NCBI GenBank assembly: GCA_964196055.1
Contig: CAXMSF010000251.1
Span: 6,649 to 70,648 of the forward strand
Length of the DNA stretch: 64,000 nucleotides
Reading direction: 5' to 3'
Origin: JAFDEI01 sp964196055
GTDB lineage: Bacteria; Myxococcota_A; UBA9160; SMWR01
Shown here: positions 1 through 8,668 of the stretch, piece after piece
Position numbering within the stretch: the stretch's first letter is position 1
Layout: each line of letters opens with the position of its first letter
The notes under the pieces: model-generated
The model's database searches: none
What the model was told of the DNA's origin: nothing
The model's input: the letters and a program-made list of their open reading frames with translations, nothing else
Position numbers and translations under genes: made by a program

Positions 1-1
1 C

Positions 2-604
2 GATCCGGAACTGGTCGCTTCGCTCGTCGAACACGCTCGCGCGCTCCACACGAAGAGGCACGCGTGGCTCGAACGTTTCCTGCCCAGCGCAAGCCGGGTG
101 CTCCAGAGCGAGGGCCTGAGCGTGCATTTCCTGCCGCGCTGGCGCGCCCATCCGGTCGACGTTCTGCTCGAGCGATGCGGGGCCGGGCACCGAGTTCGAA
201 TCGCGGCTTCGCATCTGAGCGGGAAGTCCTCGACCCAGGCCCTGAAGGCCCTCGCCCAGCGCGGCGCAAGCATCGAGATCCTCGCCGGGGCCACCGAGCG
301 CCGCGTTCCACCCCGAGTAGAAGAAGAGCTTCGTTCCGCCGGGGTCTCATTCGAACGGCTGGTTCACTCCGAGGGCTTCCCCATGCACGCGAAGTTCGCC
401 CTGATCGACGGCTGCGACGACCATACCGTCGTATTCGGTAGCTTCAATTGGACCCAGCGATCACGCCACCTGAACCGCGAAGTCGTCGCGATCGCGACAG
501 ATCCGGAACTCTTCGACGTATTCGCAAAATACTGGGACGCGATTCGGCAGCCGTCGCTCGTGCCCGCCCGGAACGACGCCGACTCGCTCAGCGCGAAATC
601 GTGA
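2..604 (+). CDS. Phospholipase D-like domain protein, 5' end cut by window edge
   Basis: The frame is open from the first bases of the window, so the true start lies outside it; an internal GTG at 98 is not a convincing start. The C-terminal part carries a phospholipase D catalytic half-site: HAKFALID fits HxKx4D and is followed by GSFNWT, the usual Gly-Ser/Asn extension of that motif. Family members cleave or transfer phosphodiester bonds in phospholipids or nucleic acids, normally with two such motifs; any first motif must lie upstream of the window. The substrate cannot be told from this fragment. The gene is convergent with the next one and their 3' ends overlap by 17 bp. Confidence 0.8.
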   Translation, partial: DPELVASLVEHARALHTKRHAWLERFLPSASRVLQSEGLSVHFLPRWRAHPVDVLLERCGAGHRVRIAASHLSGKSSTQALKALAQRGASIEILAGATERRVPPRVEEELRSAGVSFERLVHSEGFPMHAKFALIDGCDDHTVVFGSFNWTQRSRHLNREVVAIATDPELFDVFAKYWDAIRQPSLVPARNDADSLSAKS

Positions 605-1952
605 ACAGGTGCTCGGACTGCGATTCGACGCGCACGCCTTCGAACCGCCCGAGCAGACTGCCGAATCGCGCGATCTTCTCCCGGAGTTCGGCTGCGTCCA
701 CGCCGGGGAAACGATGCCGGTGGAACTCGAGGTTGGCGCGGTGGCCCACGCGGTGGCGATTGAAACGCTTCACGGCCGTCCGGCCGGCCAGGTGGACCCG
801 CGCCACGCGGGAACGAAGTAGCTTCGGCGCCGGGCGCGGCCCCGCGTAACCAGCCGCCTCGAGCACGTCGACCACCCGGTCCGCTGCCAACCGACCATCG
901 AGCGCATCGAGGTGCGCCGCCAGAATCGAGCGCACCTCTGGGTCGTCACGAACGCCGAGTTCGCCGCTGAGGATCGATCGCAACGTCTTTTCGGTGTCTT
1001 TGATGTCGGCCGCCTGGTGGCTCAGGGAATTCGGCAGCACCATGTCGTAGACGGCGTCGCGTACGGGCTGGTAGGCAATCGCGGGGGTGCCGAGGATCAT
1101 CGCTTCGACGGCCGTGGTGCAGCCGTTGTGGATCAGCGCATCACACGCCATCAGCCACGGGTAGACGTTGCCCTCGTTCGCGACTTCGACATCGTCGAGT
1201 TCCGCCGCAATCGCGCGCCATAGATCGTGACGCTCGGACGGGTGCGGCCGCACCACGATCCGGAGGCCCGGGAGCGACCGGCTCAGCTCGGGAATCAACC
1301 GCTTGAAGTGCTCGAGCACCCGATTCCGGAAGGCCGCTCGCCCGGCCATGAAGACGTCCGGCTTCGCAGCACCCCCGGTCACGAGGTTCTTCGTCAGCTC
1401 GCTCAGGTTGTCGTGGAAATGGTTCAGGCCCGAGAAATTCGTGTTGATCAGTACGAATCGTCCGAAGCGCGCCCGAATCGCCGCAACATCGCGATCGAAG
1501 AAAGCGCGGATCTCGGGCCGCATCAGGTCGATGCGTGGGTTGCCGGTGACGTGGATCGGACAGCCCGGGTAGCCCGCGAAGCCGGCGAACGCGCGAGCGT
1601 CATCCTGCCCCCACGCGAACAGGATCTTCACTCGTTCGAGCGCCTTCGCGGACAAACGCCGCTGGTAGTAGAACGGGTCGGGAAAGCGGACCAACCCTTC
1701 TTCGTCCCAGGCGACGATCTCATGGCCGAGATCCGAGATGATGCCGAACATGCGATCGCTCGCACGGCGCATACTCTTGGCGACGTAGATGCCCCTCGGG
1801 ACCGCAGCCATCGCGTGATGGACATAGGCACGCGAACCGAAGACCACTGAAAAGCCGCGCTCGGCCGCGACCGCCGCAAGCAGCAGCTTCGCGTCCAGCT
1901 CCCGGACCTGGCTCTCGACTGGGACGATCAAGCTCGGCTGTTGCGAAGACAT
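588..1952 (-). CDS. Surface carbohydrate biosynthesis protein, GT-B-like (paralogue 1)
   Basis: A 454-residue protein and one of four paralogues in this window (others start at 2141, 38862 and 45915). All share an N-terminal block (IVPVESQVRELDAKLLLA), a middle block (LFAWG, then VTGNPRIDLMRPE), a C-terminal PHPSE block and HNGCTTAVEA. This layout matches the family annotated as surface carbohydrate biosynthesis protein (TIGR04396-type), which resembles GT-B folds such as CDP-glycerol glycerophosphotransferases and UDP-GlcNAc 2-epimerases. The HNGCTT-E motif probably binds the nucleotide sugar, by analogy with those enzymes. No signal peptide or membrane segment is visible, so it should act in the cytoplasm. 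The exact reaction is unknown. A run of ten G on the coding strand sits just upstream of the ATG. Confidence 0.85.
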   Translation of the reverse strand: MSSQQPSLIVPVESQVRELDAKLLLAAVAAERGFSVVFGSRAYVHHAMAAVPRGIYVAKSMRRASDRMFGIISDLGHEIVAWDEEGLVRFPDPFYYQRRLSAKALERVKILFAWGQDDARAFAGFAGYPGCPIHVTGNPRIDLMRPEIRAFFDRDVAAIRARFGRFVLINTNFSGLNHFHDNLSELTKNLVTGGAAKPDVFMAGRAAFRNRVLEHFKRLIPELSRSLPGLRIVVRPHPSERHDLWRAIAAELDDVEVANEGNVYPWLMACDALIHNGCTTAVEAMILGTPAIAYQPVRDAVYDMVLPNSLSHQAADIKDTEKTLRSILSGELGVRDDPEVRSILAAHLDALDGRLAADRVVDVLEAAGYAGPRPAPKLLRSRVARVHLAGRTAVKRFNRHRVGHRANLEFHRHRFPGVDAAELREKIARFGSLLGRFEGVRVESQSEHLFTISR

Positions 1953-1956
1953 GCCG

Positions 1957-1966
1957 CCCCCCCCCC
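1957..1966. repeat. C10 homopolymer (G10 on coding strand) in a ribosome-binding region
   Basis: Ten consecutive C on the plus strand read as ten G on the minus strand, four bases upstream of the ATG of the surface-carbohydrate gene that starts at 1952. The tract occupies the Shine-Dalgarno position. Length change by strand slippage there would change ribosome-binding spacing. That role is inference; the tract itself is seen. Confidence 0.7.
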
Positions 1967-2140
1967 ATCAGCGGAGATTGGTTCGAAGATCGATATGGCG
2001 CATTGGGGAACCCCCTGAGTATACGTCGGAACCGGCGCCGGGGTTCCACCCCCCTGGGGCAAATTGGCGATTCGGTGGGTGCGCTGATACATCACCGAGA
2101 ACACATCTCGAGGCGGTGCCTCCTGAAATCGGGAATCTCG

Positions 2141-3568
2141 ATGGCTCGACAACCCAGATCGCTGATCGTTCCGGTCGAGAACCAGGTCCGGGAGCTGGAT
2201 CCCAAATTGCTGGTCGCCTGCGCGGCCGCCGAGCGCGGCTTTCGCGTCTTTCTCGGCTCGCGCACTCGGATCGACTTCAGAATCGCGTCGTTCCCACGCG
2301 GGTTCTACCTGGCGAAAGGCATGACCCCCAAATCGGCGAAGATGTTCCGGATCATGCGCCGAATCGGCCACGAGATCGCCGCACTCGACGAGGAGGGACT
2401 CGTCTACCACTCGGCTGCGGAATACTGCGCGCGCCGAGTCTCGGACGAAACGCTGCAGCTCGTCACGATGCTGTTCACCTGGGGCGACGCCGGGGCCAAA
2501 CTGCTCCGCGACCATCTCGGAGACTCCGCAACCCCGGTACGAGTCACCGGCAACCCTCGGATCGACCTGTTGCGGCCCGAGTTGCGCGGCTACTTCGCCG
2601 AGGATGCCGCACGAATCCGCGCACGCCACGGACCGTTCCTGCTGATCAACACCAACTTCGCCAAGGTGAACGCCTACTTCCCGAAGATGAACCTGCTCGT
2701 ACCGCCGACCCAGCCCGGTCAGCAGAGCGAACTCGGTGCGGCGGGCATCGGTCTGCCGCGTGATTTCGCGGAGGGCCTGGCCGCTCACAAGAGCGCGCTG
2801 TTCGAACACTTCCGCGCGATGATCCCTGCGCTTCACTCGGCCTTTCCAGGTCACCGCCTGATCGTCCGACCGCACCCTTCCGAGAACCGTGCGCCATGGC
2901 AGGCGGTCGTCTCGGAGCTCGCGCGGGCCGATGTGATCCACGAGGGAAACGTGATCGCCTGGCTGGAAGCATCGAGCGCGTTGATCCACAACGGCTGCAC
3001 GACCGGAATCGAGGCGCTCTGCCTCGGCAAGCCCGCGATCGCGTACCGGCCCGTGTCATGCGATCCGTTCGACCTGGAGCTACCGAACACGCTCAGTCGG
3101 CAATGTTTCGATCTCGACGCGCTGCGCGAGGCCGTCGCGAGCGCGCTCGACGAGAAGTTCGACGCCCACCCGAACGAAGCTCAGCAACGCCTGGTCGAAC
3201 ACCACATCGCCGCGCGCGACGGCGAGTTGGCAGCCGACCGGATCGTCGACGCACTCGTGGAACGCGCGGCCGAAGCCGCGCCACTCCCGTCCGCGCCTCT
3301 GCGGCTGCGCGGCCGGCTCGCCGCCACCACGCGCAGCCTCGTGAAGCGCCACATCAAGGCGCGCGTCCCGCAGCACCGCAACAACCCGGCTTACCAACGG
3401 AACCGCTACCAGGGTGTATCGGAGCACGAGTTGGAGCAGCGGATCGCGCGCCTCGGCGCCTGCTTGAATCGCTTCGACGGGCTACGGGTGAGGCCGGTCG
3501 CTGAGCACATTCACGAGATCCAGGCAGCCCCCCCCGCAGGGAATCCCCCTGCTCACGATTCCATATGA
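2141..3568 (+). CDS. Surface carbohydrate biosynthesis protein, GT-B-like (paralogue 2)
   Basis: A 475-residue paralogue of the divergent neighbour. The chosen ATG gives MARQPRSLIVPVENQVRELD, aligned with the start of the other three copies; the frame is open further upstream to 2003 but that part lacks similarity. It contains LFTWG, VTGNPRIDLLRPEL, PHPSEN and HNGCTTGIEA, the family's conserved blocks. The C-terminus runs past the usual HxxEI ending and reads through a C8 run (3528-3535), giving a short Pro/Ala tail absent from the paralogues, so the present reading frame may reflect slippage in that run. Role: cytoplasmic step in surface glycan synthesis, reaction not known. Confidence 0.85.
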   Translation: MARQPRSLIVPVENQVRELDPKLLVACAAAERGFRVFLGSRTRIDFRIASFPRGFYLAKGMTPKSAKMFRIMRRIGHEIAALDEEGLVYHSAAEYCARRVSDETLQLVTMLFTWGDAGAKLLRDHLGDSATPVRVTGNPRIDLLRPELRGYFAEDAARIRARHGPFLLINTNFAKVNAYFPKMNLLVPPTQPGQQSELGAAGIGLPRDFAEGLAAHKSALFEHFRAMIPALHSAFPGHRLIVRPHPSENRAPWQAVVSELARADVIHEGNVIAWLEASSALIHNGCTTGIEALCLGKPAIAYRPVSCDPFDLELPNTLSRQCFDLDALREAVASALDEKFDAHPNEAQQRLVEHHIAARDGELAADRIVDALVERAAEAAPLPSAPLRLRGRLAATTRSLVKRHIKARVPQHRNNPAYQRNRYQGVSEHELEQRIARLGACLNRFDGLRVRPVAEHIHEIQAAPPAGNPPAHDSI

Positions 3569-3742
3569 GCGTTCGAACCCGAAACAGGGGGGCGGCATCG
3601 AACCGATCGTTGCGCAGCGGTTCCGAGCGACCTCGGCTATTTTCGCCGCGGCCGCGCGAGCTGAGGTGATGGGCCTCACGCTTCGGACCCGAATCACGAC
3701 GTGTCGCTGTGATCATCCACGCGGACCCCGAGGTAATCGGAC

Positions 3743-4840
3743 ATGTACAAGGTCAAGGTTCTGGGAGCCGGCTCGATCGGCAACCACCTCGCCAATGCCT
3801 CGCGCCGATGCGGCTGGCAGGTGGCGATCTGCGATCTCGACCCGGCCGCCCTCGCCCGCACGCGCAACGAGATCTACCCCAGCCGCTACGGCGCCTGGGA
3901 CGAAGCCATCGAACTCTACCCGACCGGCGACGCGCCGAAATCGGTCTACGACCTGATCGTCATCGGAACCCCGCCGGACGCGCATGTCGATCTGGCCATC
4001 GAGGCGATCGCGGAGGGCCCACGCGCCGTACTGGTCGAGAAACCGGTATGCGGTCCCGACCTCGCGCGGGCCCAGGAGATGTTCGACCTCGCAAAGGAGC
4101 GCGGCGTCCAGGTATTCGTCGGCTACGACCACGTCGTCGGAGCCTCCGCAGTCCACGCTCTCCAGCAGGCCCGCACGCTCGGCCGAATCGAGACTCTCGA
4201 TGTCGAATTCCGCGAGTACTGGGGCGGGATCTTCGCCGCACACCCGTGGCTCGACGGCCCCCAGGACAGCTACCTGGGTTTCTGGCAGCGCGGCGGCGGC
4301 GCCAGCGGCGAGCATTCCCACGCGATCAATCTGTGGCAGCACTTCGCCCGCGAACTCGGAGCCGGGCGTGTCATCGAAGTGACCGCGACTCTCGATTACG
4401 TCAAGACGGATCTCGTCGACTACGACAGCCTGTGCCTGCTCAACCTGCGCACCGAATCCGGCCTGGTCGGGCGTGTCGTACAGGATGTGGTCACACAGCC
4501 TCCCCGCAAGTGGGCGCGCATCCAGGCCGAAAACGGCTACGCGGACCTGTCGATCGGCTTCGAGCCCGGCATCGACCGGGTCGAGTCCAGACTGGGAGAA
4601 GCCGAGGCCGAAGAGCACGTCGTCGAGAAGACGCGACCGGACGACTTCATCGCTGAACTCGAGCACATCGAAGCCGTGCTCGAGGGGCGCAGCGACTCCG
4701 AAGCACTGCACATCGAACGCGGCCTCGACACCATGCTCGTGGTCGCAGCTGCGCACCGCTCGGCAGCCGAAGGGCGATGCGTCACCATCGACTACAGCGC
4801 CGGGTACACGCCCGCAGCGCTCACGACCTCCAGGTCCTGA
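3743..4840 (+). CDS. Gfo/Idh/MocA family NAD(P)-dependent sugar dehydrogenase
   Basis: A 365-residue oxidoreductase. The N-terminal Rossmann fold starts at once with KVLGAGSIGNH (about residues 5-14), and the family's EKPV signature is at residues 99-102, where the Lys takes part in catalysis. The C-terminal half is the mixed alpha/beta substrate domain. GAGGTAAT lies upstream of the ATG as ribosome-binding site. It is the first gene of a tight four-gene group with NeuB-, HAD- and NeuA-like products, so it probably oxidises or reduces a nucleotide sugar or precursor for a sialic-acid-like sugar. The specific substrate is not readable from sequence. Confidence 0.85.
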   Translation: MYKVKVLGAGSIGNHLANASRRCGWQVAICDLDPAALARTRNEIYPSRYGAWDEAIELYPTGDAPKSVYDLIVIGTPPDAHVDLAIEAIAEGPRAVLVEKPVCGPDLARAQEMFDLAKERGVQVFVGYDHVVGASAVHALQQARTLGRIETLDVEFREYWGGIFAAHPWLDGPQDSYLGFWQRGGGASGEHSHAINLWQHFARELGAGRVIEVTATLDYVKTDLVDYDSLCLLNLRTESGLVGRVVQDVVTQPPRKWARIQAENGYADLSIGFEPGIDRVESRLGEAEAEEHVVEKTRPDDFIAELEHIEAVLEGRSDSEALHIERGLDTMLVVAAAHRSAAEGRCVTIDYSAGYTPAALTTSRS

Positions 4841-4866
4841 ACCAATACAGCAAAGGGTGTGAGAAC

Positions 4867-6441
4867 ATGGAATCAAAGTTCGAGTTTCGCGATCTCTTCG
4901 TCCTCGACCTGGCAAACAACCACCAGGGCAACGTCGATCACGGCAAGAAGATCATCCAGTCCATGTCGGACGTGTGCAACAAGCACGGGGTCCGAGCTGC
5001 GATCAAGTTCCAGTTTCGCCAGCTGGACAGCTTCATCCATCCAGACCACCAGCAGGGGAGCGATCTCAAGTACATCCAACGCTTCCAGGGAACGCGCATG
5101 GAGCGAGCGGGTTTCGAAGAACTGCTGCAGGAGGTCTGGTCACGTGGCCACCTCGCCGCCTGCACTCCGTTCGACGAGGAGTCGGTCGAAGTCATCGACG
5201 AGATGGGATTCGACGTCATCAAGGTGGCGAGTTGCTCGGCGAAGGACTGGCCGCTGCTCGAGGCGGTGTCGGCCTCCGGGAAGCCGGTGATCTGCTCGAC
5301 GGGCGGGCTCACCACCTTCGACATCGACAACGTCGTGAGCTTCTTCCAGCACCGAGCCGTCCACTTCGCACTGATGCACTGCGTGTCGATCTACCCCACG
5401 CCGGACGAGAAGCTCGCGCTGCAGCAAATCCGAAACCTCGACGAACGCTATCCCGGCACCGTGATCGGCTGGTCGACCCACGAGGACCCGGACGACACCG
5501 TCCCGGTCGGCATGGCAATGGCTCTCGGCGCACGCATGTTCGAACGGCATGTCGGCGTCGCGACCGACGAGATCACGCTGAACGCCTACTCATCGAGCCC
5601 CGAGCAGCTCAACCAGTGGATGGCCGCACACGCGCGCGCAAAGGTGATGCTCGGCCCGCTGGAGCGGCCGCCCGTGGCCGCCGCTGAACAGGAGGCGATC
5701 GACAGTCTGCGGCGTGGCGTCTATGCCCGCGAGGAAATCGGCAAGGGCAGCCCGATCTCGCGCGACCAGGTCTTCTTCGCCATGCCCTACGTCGATGGCC
5801 AGCTCGAAACCGGGCGCTGGAAGGAGGGCATGGTGGCAACCGAGGACGTCGCGGCGAACGGCCCCCTTCTCCTCGATGACCTGCTGGTCCCCGAGAACGA
5901 AGACGTCCAGGTGATCAAGTCCGCAATCCACGAGGTGAAGGCGATGCTGAACGAGGCCCGCATCCACCTCGGGCCCGATTTCGTGACCGAGTACTCGCAC
6001 CACTACGGCATCGCGAACTTCCGCAAGTTCGGCGCGGTGCTGATCGAGTGCATCAACCGCGAATACTGCAAGAAACTCGTGGTCCAACTGCCGCTCCAAC
6101 GACACCCGTCTCATTACCATGCCCGCAAGGAGGAGACCTTCCAGATCCTGTACGGGAAGCTCTTCTCCAAGATCGACGGTCACGTCCGCGAGCTCTACCC
6201 GGGCGACACCGTACTCGTCCAGCCGGGCGTCTGGCATTCCTTCTGGACCGAGGACACCGGCGTGATCTTCGAGGAAGTGTCGACGACGCACTACAACAAC
6301 GACTCATTCTACGAGGACAAACAGATCAACAAACTCGAACGAGCCGAGCGCAAGACCGTCGTCGACAACTGGGGGCGCTTCCAACTCTCGAAGCACAAGG
6401 ACGTGGCTGCCGAGGAGGCGTCCGAAGCCGACGAGCAATGA
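4867..6441 (+). CDS. NeuB-family nonulosonate synthase fused to a C-terminal cupin
   Basis: A 524-residue fusion. Residues 1-275 are the NeuB TIM barrel (LANNHQGN at 15-22, KFQF at 47-50, GWSTH at 201-205), which condenses phosphoenolpyruvate with a hexosamine to make a nine-carbon acid. Residues about 285-345 fit the SAF (antifreeze-like) domain of sialic acid synthases. Residues about 360-500 are a cupin with H416, H418, E423 and H457 as likely metal ligands, resembling D-lyxose-isomerase-like cupins. Ordinary NeuB ends after SAF at about 340-350 residues, so the cupin is an addition that may isomerise or bind the sugar. The gene overlaps the next start by 4 bp. Confidence 0.88.
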   Translation: MESKFEFRDLFVLDLANNHQGNVDHGKKIIQSMSDVCNKHGVRAAIKFQFRQLDSFIHPDHQQGSDLKYIQRFQGTRMERAGFEELLQEVWSRGHLAACTPFDEESVEVIDEMGFDVIKVASCSAKDWPLLEAVSASGKPVICSTGGLTTFDIDNVVSFFQHRAVHFALMHCVSIYPTPDEKLALQQIRNLDERYPGTVIGWSTHEDPDDTVPVGMAMALGARMFERHVGVATDEITLNAYSSSPEQLNQWMAAHARAKVMLGPLERPPVAAAEQEAIDSLRRGVYAREEIGKGSPISRDQVFFAMPYVDGQLETGRWKEGMVATEDVAANGPLLLDDLLVPENEDVQVIKSAIHEVKAMLNEARIHLGPDFVTEYSHHYGIANFRKFGAVLIECINREYCKKLVVQLPLQRHPSHYHARKEETFQILYGKLFSKIDGHVRELYPGDTVLVQPGVWHSFWTEDTGVIFEEVSTTHYNNDSFYEDKQINKLERAERKTVVDNWGRFQLSKHKDVAAEEASEADEQ

Positions 6442-7112
6442 TTCGCTGTGTCGGCTTCGATTTCGACGGAACGCTGGTCGACTCGAACGCCATCAAACGC
6501 AGCAGTTTCTTCGATGTCTTTTCGGACGTAGATCCCGGCGGCGAAACGGTCGCACACGTGCTCGACGAGGTCCGCCCGGGCGACCGATACGACATCGTGC
6601 GTGAAGTCGCCGTTCGGTTGCGCAACCTCGGAGCGATTCCGATCGAGTCCGGCATCGAGGCCTTCGCCCGACGTCGGGCTGCGGCCTACACGCGGCGCTG
6701 CGAAGAAGCCGTCGCGAAGTGCCCCGAGATTCCGGGGGCGACCGCCACCCTCGAGTGGCTGGTCGCCCGCGGACTTCCGCTCTACGTGAACTCCGCGACT
6801 CCCCAGGAGCCCCTGCGGCGAGTGCTCGAATTGCGATCGATGGCGCAGCACTTCCGTCTCTGCCTCGGCCGGCCCGCGGATAAGGGTGAAAACCTCGGGA
6901 CGATCTGCGCCGATGCGGGCGTGCCACCACAGGCGATGCTCTTCGTCGGCGACGGCGAGGACGATCGCGGTGCGGCGCTGACCTTCGGCTGTCGCTTCAT
7001 CGCGATCGTGCGGCCCGGCCCGAACCGCTTCGAGGCCACTCCGACGAACTGCATCGCCGACCTCCACGCGTTGCCGGCGCTCGTCGAGCGACTTCAGGAG
7101 GAAATTCGATGA
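6438..7112 (+). CDS. HAD-superfamily phosphatase of the nonulosonate operon
   Basis: A 224-residue HAD hydrolase. The nucleophile motif DFDGTLVDS lies near residues 8-16, the Thr/Ser motif (YVNSAT) is at mid-protein, and the acidic motif GDGEDD is near residue 170. The length and alpha-helical cap fit the phosphoglycolate-phosphatase-like type. Start and stop overlap both neighbours by ATGA, so it is translationally coupled between the NeuB-cupin and NeuA genes. By analogy with known nonulosonate pathways it probably removes the 9-phosphate after condensation. The substrate is inferred from context only. Confidence 0.85.
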   Translation: MIRCVGFDFDGTLVDSNAIKRSSFFDVFSDVDPGGETVAHVLDEVRPGDRYDIVREVAVRLRNLGAIPIESGIEAFARRRAAAYTRRCEEAVAKCPEIPGATATLEWLVARGLPLYVNSATPQEPLRRVLELRSMAQHFRLCLGRPADKGENLGTICADAGVPPQAMLFVGDGEDDRGAALTFGCRFIAIVRPGPNRFEATPTNCIADLHALPALVERLQEEIR

Positions 7113-7828
7113 TCGGCAACAAGCGGATCCTGGCGGTCTGCCCTGCGCGCGGCGGCAGCAAGGGCATCCCGCGGAAGAACCTGAAGACCTTCCGCGGCGT
7201 GCCGCTCGTCGCAATCGTGGGCCAGGTGGTCGCGGAGGTCCCCGAGATCGACCGCGCGGTGGTGAGCACCGACGACGACGAAATCGCACGCGTGGCCGAG
7301 GAATCCGGACTTGCGGCGCCGTTCCGGCGGCCCGAGGCACTCTCCGGCGATCGCATCGGTGACCTCGAAGTTCTCACGAACGCGCTCGAAGAGATGGAGG
7401 CGATCGACGGCGTTCACTACGACATCGTGCTGATGCTCCAGCCCACCTCCCCGCTACGCCGCGTAGGGCACGTGCGCAACGCACTCGCGATGCTCGGGAA
7501 GGGCGGCTTCGACGCGGTCTGGACGGTGTCGGAGACCGATTCGAAGGAACACCCGCTGAAACAGCTCACCGTCGACCGCGACAGCGGTCGGATGGACTTC
7601 TACGATGCCGACGGCGGGAAGATCATCGCGCGCCAACAGTTGACCCCCGTCTACCACCGCAACGGAGTCGCGTACGCGATCTCGCGCAGCTGCCTGCTCG
7701 ACCAGAAGAACATCAAGGGCGCAAACACCGGCGCCCTCGTGATCCCCGGCCACATGGTCAGCATCGACACCCTCTGGGATCTCCAACTCGCCGAGTACAT
7801 TGCCGAGCGAGAAGACCCGCGCCGCTGA
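7109..7828 (+). CDS. neuA: Acylneuraminate cytidylyltransferase (NeuA-like)
   Basis: A 239-residue CMP-sugar synthase. It opens with the family's nucleotide-binding motif ARGGSKGIPRKN (residues 13-24), followed by STDDDEIA, LQPTSPLR and a C-terminal SIDTLWDLQLAE block, all typical of CMP-sialic acid and CMP-pseudaminic/legionaminic acid synthetases. It activates a nine-carbon acid with CTP for transfer by a glycosyltransferase. It is the last gene of the operon and overlaps the HAD gene by 4 bp. Which nonulosonic acid is made is not decided by the sequence; the symbol is by family only. Confidence 0.88.
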   Translation: MIGNKRILAVCPARGGSKGIPRKNLKTFRGVPLVAIVGQVVAEVPEIDRAVVSTDDDEIARVAEESGLAAPFRRPEALSGDRIGDLEVLTNALEEMEAIDGVHYDIVLMLQPTSPLRRVGHVRNALAMLGKGGFDAVWTVSETDSKEHPLKQLTVDRDSGRMDFYDADGGKIIARQQLTPVYHRNGVAYAISRSCLLDQKNIKGANTGALVIPGHMVSIDTLWDLQLAEYIAEREDPRR

Positions 7829-8044
7829 CCGGCCTCGGTACCGGCGAAACCGGGTCACGGCTCCCAGCAGCCGCTCCTCCCGGCAGCGCGACCGAGCCGC
7901 TACGGAAGTCGCCGCAAATTCCCGTGCTAGCCATTGCGCAGCAGCAGCGTTCGACTCGCCCTTCGATCGACCGCTAGACTCCGGGTGAAGGTGCTGCGTA
8001 CCCCGCCGCGACACGCCGGGATCTACCTATGAGGTCGAAGCCCA

Positions 8045-8566
8045 ATGAGTGACGACCCCGATGCTCCCAAGCCGCGCTTCGGGCGCTACCTGGCTGGTCT
8101 GGCATTCGTCTCGATGCTCGGCTTCGTATTTCTCAACTACCGGGATCCATGGCCCCCGATCGTCTCGCCTCCGCTCGTACCCGCGCCCGAGGTCCCAGCA
8201 CCGCCAAGCACGAACACGTTGTCGCTCGCGCCGCCGCCGGCCGTCGAAGCCGACCAATCCACGACCCCCGAACACGCCGCCGAAGCCGAAATCGAAGACA
8301 CGATTCCAACGACTTCACTGCCGTTGCGCCTGAACGCGACCGTGGTCCAAGAGGATCCATCGCGTTCGTTGGCACGCGTCGAGGATGCGCAGTTGTCGAA
8401 TGCGCAGATGTTGTTGCAAGGACAGATCTTCGAGGGGCGCCCGCACGTCAGACTCATCACGATCGAATCCGACTCGGTACTGATCGACAACTACGGCACG
8501 CTCGAACGGTTGCCGCTCGAACCGGGCGGCCTGCAGTTCACCGCCGAGTCATCGCACGACGAGTAG
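8045..8566 (+). CDS. Membrane-anchored protein with a GspC/PilP-like domain
   Basis: A 173-residue protein. A short cytoplasmic start is followed by one transmembrane helix (about residues 13-30), a Pro/Ala-rich linker (about 38-75) and a C-terminal beta-rich domain (about 95-160) with the pattern LNATVVQEDPSRSLARVED ... VLIDNYGTLERL. This resembles the homology region of type II secretion GspC and of PilP, periplasmic proteins that contact the outer-membrane secretin. No other secretion genes lie nearby, so it is either an orphan or part of a dispersed system. The domain match is by eye and moderately secure. Confidence 0.65.
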   Translation: MSDDPDAPKPRFGRYLAGLAFVSMLGFVFLNYRDPWPPIVSPPLVPAPEVPAPPSTNTLSLAPPPAVEADQSTTPEHAAEAEIEDTIPTTSLPLRLNATVVQEDPSRSLARVEDAQLSNAQMLLQGQIFEGRPHVRLITIESDSVLIDNYGTLERLPLEPGGLQFTAESSHDE

Positions 8567-8668
8567 CAGGCAGCTTCCGCACCATCGCGTGAAAACCGCT
8601 GCCAGTGGATGGCCCCACGCCCGGGATCACGCGGACCCGGCCCCCGTCAGCGGACGGGCATCATCCGC

